Positions 49,617 to 58,973 of a stretch of 64,000 nucleotides of DNA are shown one piece after another. The stretch lies in NCBI GenBank assembly GCA_963707275.1, contig CAVPPH010000001.1, positions 62,001-126,000 on the forward strand, given 5' to 3'. Position 1 is the first letter of the stretch, and each line of letters begins with the position of its first letter. This DNA comes from JACKBK01 sp963707275 (GTDB lineage Bacteria; Chloroflexota; Anaerolineae; JAAEKA01). The notes below the pieces were generated by a model that had not been told where the DNA came from, searched no databases, and saw nothing but the letters and a program-made list of their open reading frames with translations. A program made the position numbers and the translations under genes.

Positions 49617-50427
49617 TCACGACGACAGCTTCACCATCGCGCGGAAGACGCGGTAGACGGTGAGGTAGTCTTCGTGCGCGTATTCCAGCGTGTAGCCGTC
49701 CAGCCGACGGCTGCCGGGGATCAGGCTGGCGTAGTCGGCCATCAGGCTGGATTTGAGGCGCACGCGCAATACGACCGGGCCTTCCAGCCGCATGCGGTGC
49801 AACGGCTGCGCCCAGCGCCTCGTCGGCCGCCTGGCGGATCATGCTCTGCACCTCTTCGGGATGCAGGCAGATGGCGGCCTGGTTGCCCACCGCGCGCTTG
49901 ACCGTGACGATCTTGACGTTGGGGCCGAGCAGCGCCCGTGCCTCTTCCGTGGCGGCCTGGTCGCCGGTCACCAGACCGACCGGCACGCCGTAATACCCGG
50001 CCAGCGCCGCGTTCAGGCCGATCTCGCCCACCGGCTTGCCGTTGAGTTCCACGTGCGCGACGACCTTGCCGCTGTAGGTGTGGTCGAGGATGGCGTTTTC
50101 TGTGCCGGCGCGTGCGTGGTAGCCGACGAAAAACACGACGCCGAAGGTATCGTCCAGCCCCTCCATCATCCCGTAGGTCTTGGGGGAGCCGGAGATCAGG
50201 TCGGCCCAGGAGTCGAGCTCATCGATCAAAAGGTTGCGCATGCTGCCGTGCGAGTCGTTGACCACGACCTCACTGGCGCCGCCGGCGCGCGCGCCCAGAA
50301 TCGCCGAGTTGGCTTCCTCGGTCATCAGCTTGCAGGCCAGCTCGTAGCCCGCGCCGCCAGGGCTGGTCTGCTCCGGGCTGACGATCCCCGAAACGCCTTC
50401 CAAGTCAACTGATATGTATACTTTCAT
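49617..50427 (-). CDS. M55-family D-aminopeptidase (DppA-like), one frameshift near 49800
   Basis: The protein of about 270 residues begins MKVYISVDLEGVSGIVSPEQ, with the zinc ligands Asp8 and Glu10 of the DppA fold. VVVNDSHGSMRNLLIDEL supplies a histidine, GVVFFVGYHARAGTENAIL another and AHVELNGKPVGEIGLNAALA a glutamate. VTGDQAATEEARALLGPNVK and AVGNQAAICLHPEEVQSMIR follow. After the shift the C-terminus is LEGPVVLRVRLKSSLMADYA to VYRVFRAMVKLSS. DppA forms a self-compartmentalising decamer that removes D-residues from peptides, usually linked to peptide import. No transporter is present here. The start ATG 50427 lacks an obvious ribosome binding site. Confidence 0.9.
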
Positions 50428-50658
50428 GGATTGATCTTTTTGGTGGGTAGGTCCGCGGCGGGTATGCAGCGGGCTAGGAAGCACTGGCTTGCCGGCTCGC
50501 AACCGGCAGCCGGCAAAATCATAGCACACGGCAGGCGGAATGACAAGACCGGGGCCTTCAGAGTTGGCATCTGGCGGCATTACCGGAGGACTACTTTCGA
50601 CGCGTTAGCTTCAATGTGCGTAGACCCGCCAGATGCCGACTCTCGAGCCGAAAACGCA

Positions 50659-50686
50659 AAGCGGGCCAGGAACTCCTGGCCCGCTT
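50659..50686 (-). terminator. Terminator of the beta-oxidation/ETF operon
   Basis: A perfect twelve-base-pair hairpin AAGCGGGCCAGG/CCTGGCCCGCTT with a four-base loop, followed on the minus strand by TGCGTTTTCG. It lies 20 bases after the etfA stop. Confidence 0.7.
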
Positions 50687-50705
50687 CGCATCACGGCTAA
50701 GTTGC

Positions 50706-51728
50706 CTAGGCCTGCAATGCCTCGATCAACGCCGGGATGATCTCCTCCACCTCGCCGACGATGCCGTAGTCGGCGTGCTTGAAGATCGGCGCGTCGGGGT
50801 TATGGTTGATGGCGACCACGCACTTTGCGCCCTTCGGTTGCGCCGAAGTGCTGAAAGGTGCCGCGGACGCCGCAGGCGATGTAGAGGTCGGGCGCGACGA
50901 TGTGCTTTGTCATGTCAACCATGTACTCGGTGTCGATCAGCCCTTCATCCACCGCGCCGCGTGAGCCGGCCACGGCGATGCGTTTCTGTGGCATCTTGCG
51001 TGCGAAGGCCGCTGCCAGTTCCTCGACCAGTTGCCAGCCGCCGTGGCGCACACCGCGGCCGCCGGCGATGATGATGTCGGCCCGCTCCAGCGGCATGTAG
51101 GTGCGGGGCGGCTCGACCGGGTTCAGCGGCGGTTGCGGCGTCCAGACCAGCTCCACCGGGATCGACCTCGCCGGAGCGCCAGCTATCGCGGTAGGGGGTT
51201 GGGAAGGAGCCGGGTACGACCGTTGCCATCTGCGGGTGGTGGTGGCAGGCGACCACTTGATAGGCCTGGCCGCCGTACAGCGGAGTGGCAGCCAGCAGGC
51301 TGCGGTTCTCTGGGTCCAGCATGACATCGACCGCGTGGGTCACCAGCGATGCGCCCAGCCGCTGCGCGACCTGGGGTGCCAGCTTGCGGATGCCAGCAGC
51401 GCTGTTCCACAGCACCATCTCCGGCATCTTCTCGCTCGAAGAAGCGCGCCAGGCTTTCGTCGGTCGGATAGCCAAGGCCGAGGTAGACCGTGTCGCCGCC
51501 GTAGGCGATCAGCTCCTGGCGCCATTTGCTCGCTGGCTGTTTCGCCGAGCAGCAGCGCGTGGACGTATGCGCCCAGGCTGTCGGCCAGATCGCGCGCCTT
51601 GCCGACAAGTTGATAGTCGCTTTCCTTGAGCTTGCCGACCAGGCCATGGCAACTACCCATACGTTGCGGTAGCCTTCTTGCTCTTCGACTTCCTCGCCCA
51701 GGAGTTGTTCAAGAAATGACAGATCCAT
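50706..51728 (-). CDS. etfA: Electron transfer flavoprotein alpha subunit (frameshifted)
   Basis: EtfA binds FAD and passes electrons from acyl-CoA dehydrogenases to the membrane. Joined pieces give GYRNVWVV at the N-terminus, GLVGKLKESDYQLVGKARDL, ADSLGAYVHALLLGE, LIAYGGDTVYLGLGYPTDES, RLGASLVTHAVDVMLD, YQVVACHHHPQMATVVPGSF, then the FAD domain: RADIIIAGGRGVRHGGWQLV, KRIAVAGSRGAVDEGLI, DLYIACGVRGTFQHFGATEG and, in the next frame, VAINHNPDAPIFKHADYGIV then GEVEEIIPALIEALQA. Frameshifts lie near 51650, 51530, 51430, 51165 and 50840. The start at 51728 is 19 bases after the etfB stop. Last gene of the operon. Confidence 0.9.
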
Positions 51729-51746
51729 ATGCTATCTCCTTGCCAG

Positions 51747-52537
51747 CTAGAGCACGCGGCGAGTGCGCAGGTTGGCCAACAGCGCGGTGGCGGCCTCGAC
51801 CGGCGAGCCTTCCAGCATGACGCCCAGTTTCCCGCTCTGGCGGCACCCGCAAGCGGCGATCAGTGGTCGGCGCCGGCAAGCTGGCCAGGTCGATGCCCAG
51901 CGACAGGCTGCTCCACGTCTCCACGTGTCGCAGCCCGGTAGGCGTTCATGATGCGCAGCGCCGTGCGCATAGCGCGGCTGTTCGGGCGTTTCGCGGACCG
52001 AGACCACGACGGGCAGGGGATCGGTGCTCTTGTAGTAGCAGTCGTCGATGTACTGCAGGCCGGTGGCGTGCCGGCCCTCGACGGTAAGCTGCTCGACGTC
52101 CATCATCACGCTGCCAGTCGCCCAGCTCGATGGCCAGCCGCGGCGCCAGCTCGCCGCGCCCTGTGTCGACGGCCATCGCGCCGGTCAGCACCAGTCTCGA
52201 CACCACGCAGCCGCTTGATGGCTGCGGCCATCACCTTGGCCCGGCCGGCCGCCGGTAGCTTTGACAAGCACTGGATCGCTCAGCAGGATCGCCCGGTCCG
52301 CGCCCAGCGCCAGCGCCTCGCGCAGGATATCCTCCGCCAGTCGCTGTTGCCGATGGTGATGGCGATCAGCTCGGTGGTGGGATCCTTTTCCTTGAAGCGC
52401 AGCGCGGTGTCCAGCGCCCAGCGGTCGGGTGGGTTGAGTGATCTTCTTCGCCGCCGATCGTCGATGGCCTGGCGGCTGCGGCTGACCTTGATCGTGGCAG
52501 GGTCCAGGACTTGTTTGATGCAGACAGCAATACGCAT
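51747..52537 (-). CDS. etfB: Electron transfer flavoprotein beta subunit (frameshifted)
   Basis: EtfB pairs with EtfA and binds AMP. MRIAVCIKQVLDPATIKVSR, LNPPDRWALDTALRFKEKDP and TTELIAITIGNS give the start. Shifted pieces add AEDILREALALGADRAILLS, LVLTGAMAVDTGRGELAPRL, QLTVEGRHATGLQYIDDCYY, PLPVVVSVRETPEQPRYA, ALRIMNAYRA and SLGIDLASLPAPTT. Five or more shifts interrupt it. The usual beta-subunit length of about 260 residues fits the span. GGAGG is a few bases before the ATG at 52537. Confidence 0.88.
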
Positions 52538-52560
52538 GTTGCCTCCTTGCGGGCTCAGCC

Positions 52561-53729
52561 CTACGGCTCGATGGACACGCCCACATCCCGCAGCAGGTCG
52601 CGGGCGATGATGATGCGCTGGATCTCGTTGGTGCCCTCGAAGATCTCGGCGATGCGCGGCATCGCGGAAGGCACGCTCCAGCGAGATAGTCGCGGCTCAG
52701 CCCAAGCGCACCGTGGATCTCCATGGCGTAGCTGACGCACTTGCTGGCAGATCTCGCTGCCCATCAGCTTGCAGACGTAGGCTTCCCGGTTGAAGGGCCG
52801 GTGGTTGTCCACCAGCCACGCCGTGCGATAGACCAGGCCGCGCAGCATCTCGATCCACGAGAACATGTCGGCGATCATGAACTGCACCTGCTGCTGGTGT
52901 GCGACCGGTCATGCCGTACTTCTCAGCCAGCCGGACGTAGTCGATGACCATCTCCAGCGTCTTCTGCGCGCCGCCCAGCGAGGCCGCGCCGACGGTCACC
53001 CGGCCCAGGTCCAGCGTCTTCATGAAGGTCACGAAGCCCAGGCCCTCCTGGCCGATGATGTTGGCCGCCGGCACTTCGACCTCGTCGAAGATGATCTCAG
53101 AGGTGGCCGAGGCGCGAATGCCCAGCTTCTTCTCGACGGTGCCGACCTTGACGCCCATCCCCTTGTCGGCCACGAACGCCGTCACACCGCCGCGAGCGCC
53201 CAGGGCCGGATCGGTCACTGCCAGCACCGAGAAGAGATCGGCAAAGGGGCCGTTGCTGATGTAGATCTTGTTGCCGGTGATCACCCAATTGCCGTTGGAG
53301 CGGATGGCGCGCGTCTTGATGGCCGCCGCGTCGGAGCCAGCGCCCGCCTCGGTCAGGCAGAACGCGCCGTATCTTCTCGCCGGTGGCCAGCGGAGTGAGG
53401 TACTTCTCCTTCAGCGCGTGCGAGCCATCGACGTAGAGCGCCATGGCGGCGATGCCGATGTGCGCGCCGACGATGGTCGCCAGGGAGCTGTCGACCCGGC
53501 TGATCTCCTCCATCAGGATGACGTAGCCCAGCTCGCCTGCGCCGCTGCCGCCGTATTCTTGAGGGAAGGGAATGCCGAACAGCCCGGCCTTGCCGGCCAC
53601 TTCCATGGCTGCAAAGGGGACTTCCGCCTTCTCGTCCGCCTCTTCCGCCACCGGAGCAAACTCGTTCTCCATTACGTCGCGGATCATCTGTCGCAGCAGG
53701 TCATATTCTTTGGGGAGTGTCAGGTCCAT
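52561..53729 (-). CDS. Acyl-CoA dehydrogenase 1 (frameshifted)
   Basis: This flavoenzyme makes the first double bond of beta-oxidation. MDLTLPKEYDLLRQMIRDVM opens the N-terminal helical domain; GKAGLFGIPFPQEYGGSGAG, GYVILMEEISRVDSSLATIV and HIGIAAMALYVDGSHALKEK follow. After a shift near 53370 comes FCLTEAGAGSDAAAIKTRA, then KIYISNGPFADLFSVLAVTD, EKKLGIRASATSEIIFDEVE and GRVTVGAASLGGAQKTLEMV. The end AEIFEGTNEIQRIIIARDLL carries the EGTNEIQ signature of acyl-CoA dehydrogenases. Further shifts lie near 52910, 52740 and 52670. It resembles short/branched-chain enzymes (butyryl-CoA dehydrogenase type). The start ATG 53729 is preceded by AAAGGAG. Confidence 0.92.
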
Positions 53730-53769
53730 AGAGGTCTCCTTTCTACGCCAGTCTCCAGGCCGTGCGCCG

Positions 53770-54896
53770 CTAAGCATGCTGCGCGCGATAGCGGTTCTGC
53801 TGAGAGCGATTGCTGCCCTCAATGCCCTCGATGGTGCGGCAGTCGCGGAAGACCCGGCCGATAGCGTAGTCGAGGATGTAGCCGTAGCCTCCGTGGGTCT
53901 GGATCATACGGTTGGCCACCTGATAGGCGACGCGGTTGGCCCACAGCTTGGCAATGGATGCCGCTTCGCCGTCCAGCTTGTCCTGCTCGGCCAGCGACGC
54001 ACAGCGGTAGATCTGGCTGCGCAGCGTCTCGACCTCCACCGCCGAGTCGGCGATGAACGCCTGGATGGCGCCCTTGCTGTGCGATCTCCACGCCGAACTG
54101 CTTGCGTTCGATGGCGAAGTTAACGCCCAGCTCCAGGGCATGGTGAGCGCCGCCCAGGGCGATGGTCGCCATGGCCAGTCGCGAGAAGTTGTTGACGCTG
54201 TCGAGAACGGCTTGAGCACCGCCTGGCTGCCCAGCACCATGTCGGCCGGCACGACCACGTCGTTCAGGTAGAGTGGATGCACCTGTACGCCGCGCATGCC
54301 CAGGGTCTTGTCGCGGTGGCCCAGCTTGAATCCCGGGCTGCCGGCCGGCACCAGGAACGCCGTGGCTCCTTCGATGCGCTGCGGCCACCACGACATACAG
54401 ACCGGCAATCGCCGCGTTGGAGACCCATGCCTTGGCGCCGTTCAGCCGGTAGCCGTCGCCATCAGGCGATGGCTCTTGTTCTGCAGGTCGGCCAGCCCGC
54501 TGCCGTCAGGCTCCGCGAAGGCCCAGGCGCCGATGGCGCTGCCCTCGGCCAGAGCAGGCAGCCAGGCTTCCTGCTGTGCCTCGCTGCCGAGTAGCAGGAT
54601 CGCTCGGCCGGCGAGGCCGTTGTGGACGTGCAGCACCATGGCCGTGCTCATGCAGGACTTCGGCGACTTCCTCAAGCAGCAGGATGTAGCTGACCGCGTC
54701 CAGTGCGGCGCCCGCCGAAGTCCTCCGGCAGCAGCGCGCCCAGAAAGCCCTGCATGGCACTCTTGCTGCAGCAGGCTCATGCGGAACTGGCTTCGTCGTC
54801 GTCCATGTGCTCGGCCTGCGGCTCGATCTCCTTGGCGACGAAGCCGGTAAACATGTCGCGGAACATCTGCTGTTCTTCGGTGAAGGAATAGTCCAT
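53770..54896 (-). CDS. Acyl-CoA dehydrogenase 2 (frameshifted)
   Basis: A second, distinct acyl-CoA dehydrogenase in the same operon. MDYSFTEEQQMFRDMFTGFV and AKEIEPQAEHMDDDEASSA form the N-terminus, then GFLGALLPEDFGGAALDAVS, YILLLEEVAEVLHEHG, AWAFAEPDGSGLADLQNK, GAKAWVSNAAIAGLYVVVA, GHRDKTLGMRGVQVHPLYLN, NNFSRLAMATIALGGAHHAL, GVNFAIERKQFGVEIA, VANRMIQTHGGYGYILDYAI and GRVFRDCRTIEGIEGSNRSQ. The last block has IEGIEGSN where the family has IYEGTNEIQ, in part because of a nearby shift. Seven or more shifts occur. The gene starts after a spacer of 180 bases that contains a 26-base inverted repeat. Confidence 0.88.
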
Positions 54897-54974
54897 TTCG
54901 CCTCCTTCGTCATCCGCCAGCGGCGGGCAGGCTAGCTTGCCTTGGTACCCTGATCTGGATGAGCGAGAACTGAT

Positions 54975-55036
54975 TCTGCCACGAATTATGCGAATCTGAC
55001 GAAATCCAGAGTCAGAATCGTATAATTCGTAGCAGA
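54975..55036. repeat. Twenty-six-base imperfect inverted repeat inside the beta-oxidation operon
   Basis: Arms 54975-55000 and 55011-55036 are complementary at 23 of 26 positions with a ten-base loop. Each arm includes an ACGAATTAT-like core. The segment is AT-rich compared with both flanking genes. Confidence 0.75.
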
Positions 55037-55075
55037 TTGTTTGGCTCGCTGGGTAAGGAATCAAGTGTCTGGGTT

Positions 55076-55867
55076 CTAATTATCCGAGAACTGCGGCTTG
55101 CGCTTCTCCAGGAAGGCCAGCACACCTTCGCGGGCGTCGTTGGTCTCGACCAGGCCGGTGAAGCTGGTCATCTCCTGCGCCAGGCCCTCGGTCATGCGTC
55201 AGTCTGCGTGCCGGCGTCGATGGACTTCCAGCGCGGCGGCGATGGCCAGGGCGCCCATGCCGGCGATCTTCTTGGCCAGGCCCATGGCCTCGCGCGACCA
55301 CCGCGTTGGCCGGGACGACCTTGTTGACCAGGTCGACGCGGTAGGCTTCCTGCGCGGTGATCAGATCGCCGGTCAGGATCATCTCGGTGGCCTTGGCGCG
55401 GCCGACGGCTTGCGCAAGGCGCTGGGTGCCGCCCCAGCCGGGGATGATGCCCAGGGTGATCTCAGGCAGGCCAAAGCGGGCCTTGTCGCCGCGATGCGCA
55501 TGTGGCAGGCCAGCGCCAGCTCCAGCCCGCCGCCGGCTGCTGCCGCGTTGACGGCCGCGATGACCGGCTTGCGGCTGGCTTCGATCTTGCCGAAAACCTG
55601 CTGGCCCTTGGCGATGAAGGCGTGGGCCGCGTTCGGGTCGGCAGCCAGGGCCTTGACTTCGTTGAGGTCGGCCCCGGCCACAAAGGCGTACTGGCCCGCG
55701 CCGGTGATGATGATCACCTTGACGTCAGGGTTGGCGGTGGCCTCGTCGAAGGCGCCTTCCAGGTCGCTCATGGTGGCCGCGTTGAAGGCGTTGACCGGCG
55801 GGTGGTTCAGCATGATCACCGCGACCCGGTCTTGACTGCCGTACTTTGAGTTCTGATACTCTGTCAT
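55076..55867 (-). CDS. Enoyl-CoA hydratase/isomerase (crotonase family), frameshifted
   Basis: This enzyme hydrates trans-2-enoyl-CoA in beta-oxidation. The protein of about 263 residues has VAVIMLNHPPVNAFNAATMS, VKVIIITGAGQYAFVAGADL (oxyanion hole region), KPVIAAVNAAAAGGGLELAL with the glycine-rich helix, ACHMRIAAT, then in the next frame RFGLPEITLGIIPGWGGTQR, where the two catalytic glutamates of classical hydratases are expected at LPEITLGI. LAQAVGRAKATEMILTGDLI and EAYRVDLVNKVVPANAV follow. The C-terminus ends EKRKPQFSDN. Shifts lie near 55490, 55300 and 55190. Confidence 0.92.
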
Positions 55868-55887
55868 GTTCGTGTGTGCTCCTTAGA

Positions 55888-57154
55888 TTACTGATGAGGA
55901 AGTCGAGCATCGACTTCGGCGTATTCGTGGAAGCCGCGGCCGGACTGTCTTGCCCAGCTCGCCGGCTTGCGACCTTGGTCAATCAGCAGATCGGCCGGGC
56001 GGAAGCGCTCACCGCCCCACGGTTCGTGCCATCATGCGCTCCAGGCCGGCCAGCACCACGTCCAGGCCGAATTCGTCGGCGATGGCCAGCGGCCCGATGC
56101 GCTCGCCGTCGTAGCGACATGCCGGTGCCGGCGATCATGGCCATGTCGATGTCGGGGATCGAGGCGATCTCCTCTTCGGCGATTAGGGCCGCTTCGTTGA
56201 TCATCGGGAAGACCAGGCGCTCGACTGAGAACTTGCCGACGGGGATGCCGCTCGGCCTGGATTTCGGCGATCATCTCCTTGACCGGCTCATCCGACTGGT
56301 CGCCGTAGCCGTAGAAGCCCGCGCCGCTCTTCTCGCCCAGCCGGCCGGCATCCACCAGCATCTGCAGGATCTGTGGCGAGCGCGAAGCGTTCGCCGTACT
56401 GGCTGGCCATGTAGACGCCGGCGTGCAAGCTGACGTCCAGACCCATGAAGTCCAGCAGGGTGAACGGTCCCATGGGCATGCCAAATTCCACCATGGCCTC
56501 GTCGATCTCTTCGGCCGTGGCAGCGCCTTCCTGCAACGCCAGCATCGCCTCGCCCAGATAGGGCGCCAGCAGGCGGTTGACCAGGAAGCCGGGGCATTCC
56601 TTGACCACCACAGGTATCTTGCGCAGGTCCTGGGCGAACTGCACGACGTGTCTTCGACCGATGTCCTCGCTGGTGGCAGGGCTGCGCACCACCTCGACCA
56701 GTTTCATGACGTGGGCCGGGCTGAAGAAGTGCATCCCGACGACCTTGCTGCCGGCCGGCTGGTGGCTGCCCCCATCTCCTCGATGGAGAGCGCCGAGGTG
56801 TTGGAGGCGAAGATCGCGCCCTCGTGGCAGCACCTCGTCCAGCTCCTCGAAGACCGCGCTGCTTGAGCGCCATGTTCTTCCGGCACCGCTTCGATGACGA
56901 TGTCGACATCCTCGAAGTCGGCGTAGTCCAGCGTGAACTCGATCAGATCCATCTTGTCCAGCAGCTCAGCCTGGCTCATCTTGCCCTTGTCCACCCGGCT
57001 CTGGTAGATCTCGCGGATGTGCGCCTCGGCCTTGTCCAGCATGCGCCTGGTCCACGTCCTTGACCACCACCGGCAGCCCGCTGAAGCTGATCACCTGCGC
57101 GATCTCAGCGCCCATGAACCCGGCGCCGACGACGCCTGCCTTGAAAATGTACAT
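55888..57154 (-). CDS. 3-Hydroxyacyl-CoA dehydrogenase, two C-terminal domains (frameshifted)
   Basis: This enzyme oxidises L-3-hydroxyacyl-CoA with NAD. The Rossmann motif is FKAGVVGAGFMGAEIAQVIS, then DVDIVIEAVPE and GAIFASNTSALSIEEM. The substrate region GMHFFSPAHVMKLVEVVRSP contains the catalytic histidine, followed by KIPVVVKECPGFLVNRLLAP and YLGEAMLALQEGAATAEEID. FGMPMGPFTLLDFMGLDVSL and GAGFYGYG are the first C-terminal domain. A second C-terminal domain (RLVFPMINEAALIAEEEIAS, PDIDMAMIAGTGM, FGLDVVLAGLERM) makes it longer (about 420 residues) than single-domain enzymes. At least seven shifts are present. It is 21 bases before the hydratase start. Confidence 0.92.
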
Positions 57155-57185
57155 TGGTTACCTCTCTCTGCGTTTCGAGCAGCAA

Positions 57186-57272
57186 TACAGTAATCGGTGA
57201 TCACGTGATCAGTAGTCGGACGGCCGGATTGCCTGTGATTTCCGATCACTGACTACTGATGACTGGTCACTA
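57186..57272. repeat. Heptanucleotide inverted array (CAGTAAT/TCAGTAG units)
   Basis: Units CAGTAAT, CGGTGAT, CACGTGAT and CAGTAGT (57187-57217) face complementary ATCACTG, ACTACTG, ATGACTG, GTCACTA (57245-57272). The thiolase reading frame ends inside it, at 57209. Confidence 0.8.
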
Positions 57273-58487
57273 CCCGTTAGCTCAAGATTCTCCAGAATCA
57301 TCGCGCCGCCCTGCCCGCCGCCGACGCACATGGTGACGAGGCCGTAGCGGTGGTTCTCACGTTCCATCTCGCCCATGATCGTCACCGCCAGCTTGATCGC
57401 CGTGGCGCCGATGGGATGGCCCAGGGCGATGCCGCCGCCCAGCGGGTTGACCTTGTTCCAGTCCCAGTTGTAGCCCTGGCGCTCCATCTCCATGGCCCAC
57501 GGCCAGCACCTGCGCGGCAAAGGCCTCGTTGAGCTCGATCACGCCGATGTCGTCCAGGCTCAGGCCCGCCTTCTCCAGCGCCTTGGGAATCGCAAAGGCC
57601 GGGCCGATGCCCATGTAGGCCGGATCAACGCCGGCGAAGGCGTAGCTGACAATGCGGGCGCGCGGCTTCAGGCCCAGCTCGGCGGCCCGTTCGCCGTCGT
57701 GACGATCACCGCGGCCGCCGCGTCGTTCAGCGGGCAGGCGTTGGCCGGCGTCACCGTGCCACCCTTCCTGAAGACGGCCGGGTAGAGCGCCGCCTTGCGC
57801 GGGCTGAGGGTCGGGTTGACCCCCTCGTCCTGGGTGATCAGCTCACGGGCCACTTCCTGGCCGGCGACGCGCTTGACGATCTCGACCGGGACGATCTCGT
57901 CCTTGAACTTGTCCATGCGCTGGGCGCGGAAGGCCTTCTTGTGGCTGTTGACGGCGTACTCGTCCTGCTCCTCGCGGCTGATCTCGTAGCGCTCGGCCAG
58001 GTTCTCTGCCGTGGCGCCCATGATCAGGCCGCAGACCGGGTCGGTCAGCCCTTCCCAGAGCATGTCGGTGAACTCGCTGTGGCGCAGTTTCAGGCCCCAG
58101 CGGGCGCCCTTGACCGCGTAGGGGACGTTGCTCAGGCTCTCGGTGCCGCCAGCCAGATAGAGATCGCCTTCCCCGGCCGCGATGGCGCGATAGGCGCTGA
58201 CGATGGCCTCGAGGCCGCTGGCGCAGTTGCGGTGGACCGTGTAGCCGGGCACATGCTCCGGCACGCCCGCCATCAGCGCCAGCACACGCCCGATGTTGGC
58301 GGCTTCGGAGGGCTGAGCCGCGCAGCCGACGACCACGTCGTCGAAGAGGGCCGGATCAACTCCAGTCTGCTCGATGAGGGTTGTGAATGCCAGCGTGCCC
58401 AGGTCCACGGCTGATCTGGCTGCGCAGCGCGCCGCCATGGGTGCCGGTCGGCGTGCGAACGCCGCCAACGATTACGATGTCATTCAT
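57209..58487 (-). CDS. Acetyl-CoA acyltransferase (thiolase), frameshifted; C-terminus runs into a repeat
   Basis: Thiolase cleaves 3-ketoacyl-CoA, the last step of beta-oxidation. MNDIVIVGGVRTPTGTHGGA, VVVGCAAQPSEAANIGRVLA, GYTVHRNCASGLEAIVSAYR with the nucleophilic cysteine, LAGGTESLSNVPYAVKGARW, MGATAENLAERYEISREEQD, PANACPLNDAAAAVIVT, FAGVDPAYMGIGPAFAIPKA, VIELNEAFAAQVLA with the NEAF histidine-loop partner, NPLGGGIALGHPIGATAIKL with the catalytic histidine, and VTMCVGGGQGGAMILENLEL with the second cysteine. Shifts lie near 58420, 57690 and 57500. AGGAG precedes the ATG at 58487. The natural end is probably near ENLELTG; the last 18 codons are encoded by the repeat. Confidence 0.95.
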
Positions 58488-58575
58488 CGATAGTGCTCCT
58501 TTGATGATTTGGCATGCGCTGATCATAGCGAGCCGTCCAGCGATCCCTGTCCTGACAGCGATGGTCCAATCAAAA

Positions 58576-58618
58576 GGCCCGCGGCGAAGCGCAAGGGCAG
58601 TCCGCCAGCCTGCGGGCC
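58576..58618 (-). terminator. Terminator-like hairpin in the leader of the beta-oxidation operon
   Basis: On the minus strand GGCCCGC (58618-58612) pairs with GCGGGCC (58582-58576), directly followed by TTTT (58575-58572). It lies between the operon promoter (58738-58766) and the thiolase start at 58487, a position suited to attenuation. Confidence 0.45.
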
Positions 58619-58737
58619 GGTCAAGCGATACGGCTCGTGGATGAGTGGATCGGCAGTGATCGTGAGTTGGTTCAATGCGTCAGAGAAGCAGCGCGTGCGA
58701 TAAGCGCCAGGAGTTTATGCCGCACTGCGTCAAAAAG

Positions 58738-58766
58738 ATTGTACACGACTTGCCCGAATTTGCCAA
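58738..58766 (-). promoter_or_regulatory. Sigma-70-type promoter of the beta-oxidation operon
   Basis: Minus-strand -35 TTGGCA (58766-58761), a 17-base spacer and -10 TACAAT (58743-58738). The leader to the thiolase ATG is about 245 bases. Confidence 0.65.
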
Positions 58767-58792
58767 AATGTCATGGAGCAGTGCGTCATGTG

Positions 58793-58934
58793 TGGGGGCT
58801 GGGGCGTAGGGCGTAGGGACTGGGAGGGTGAAACGCAGACAGTTCGACTTCTTCGGTGAAGTCGAATTTCTACAGCCAGCGGAGCATTTGGCTCAACGCC
58901 GCAACACTCCACGCCCTCCACCCCCATTCCCCCC
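58793..58934. repeat. Heptanucleotide-type inverted array (GCGTAGG / CCACGCCCT units) around a hairpin
   Basis: GGGGCGTAGGGCGTAGGGAC units at 58800-58820 face the complementary CCACGCCCTCCACCCCC region at 58908-58925. Between them TTCGACTTC (58843-58851) and GAAGTCGAA (58858-58866) form a nine-base-pair hairpin with a TTCGGT loop. It lies directly upstream of the mutL promoter. Apart from this, the two promoters and the leader hairpin, nothing is seen in the 486-base divergent spacer. Confidence 0.6.
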
Positions 58935-58961
58935 AAATTCCCGAACCCGCCTGCCGTGTGA

Positions 58962-58967
58962 TACAAT
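58962..58967 (+). promoter_or_regulatory. Extended -10 box of mutL, leaderless configuration
   Basis: TGA-TACAAT (58959-58967) is followed by six bases and the ATG at 58974, the same spacing as at the epimerase gene. Confidence 0.6.
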
Positions 58968-58973
58968 GCTGTC

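Noticed and set aside
50428..50705. Small gene in the spacer between M55 peptidase and etfA
   Set aside because: The 89-codon plus-strand frame has no ribosome binding site or family features, and it overlaps inverted repeats and the etfA terminator.
50706..58487. Interpretation of the beta-oxidation genes as pseudogenes
   Set aside because: All catalytic motifs survive in the right order across frames, and the same type of break occurs in essential genes elsewhere in the window, so consensus error is more likely.
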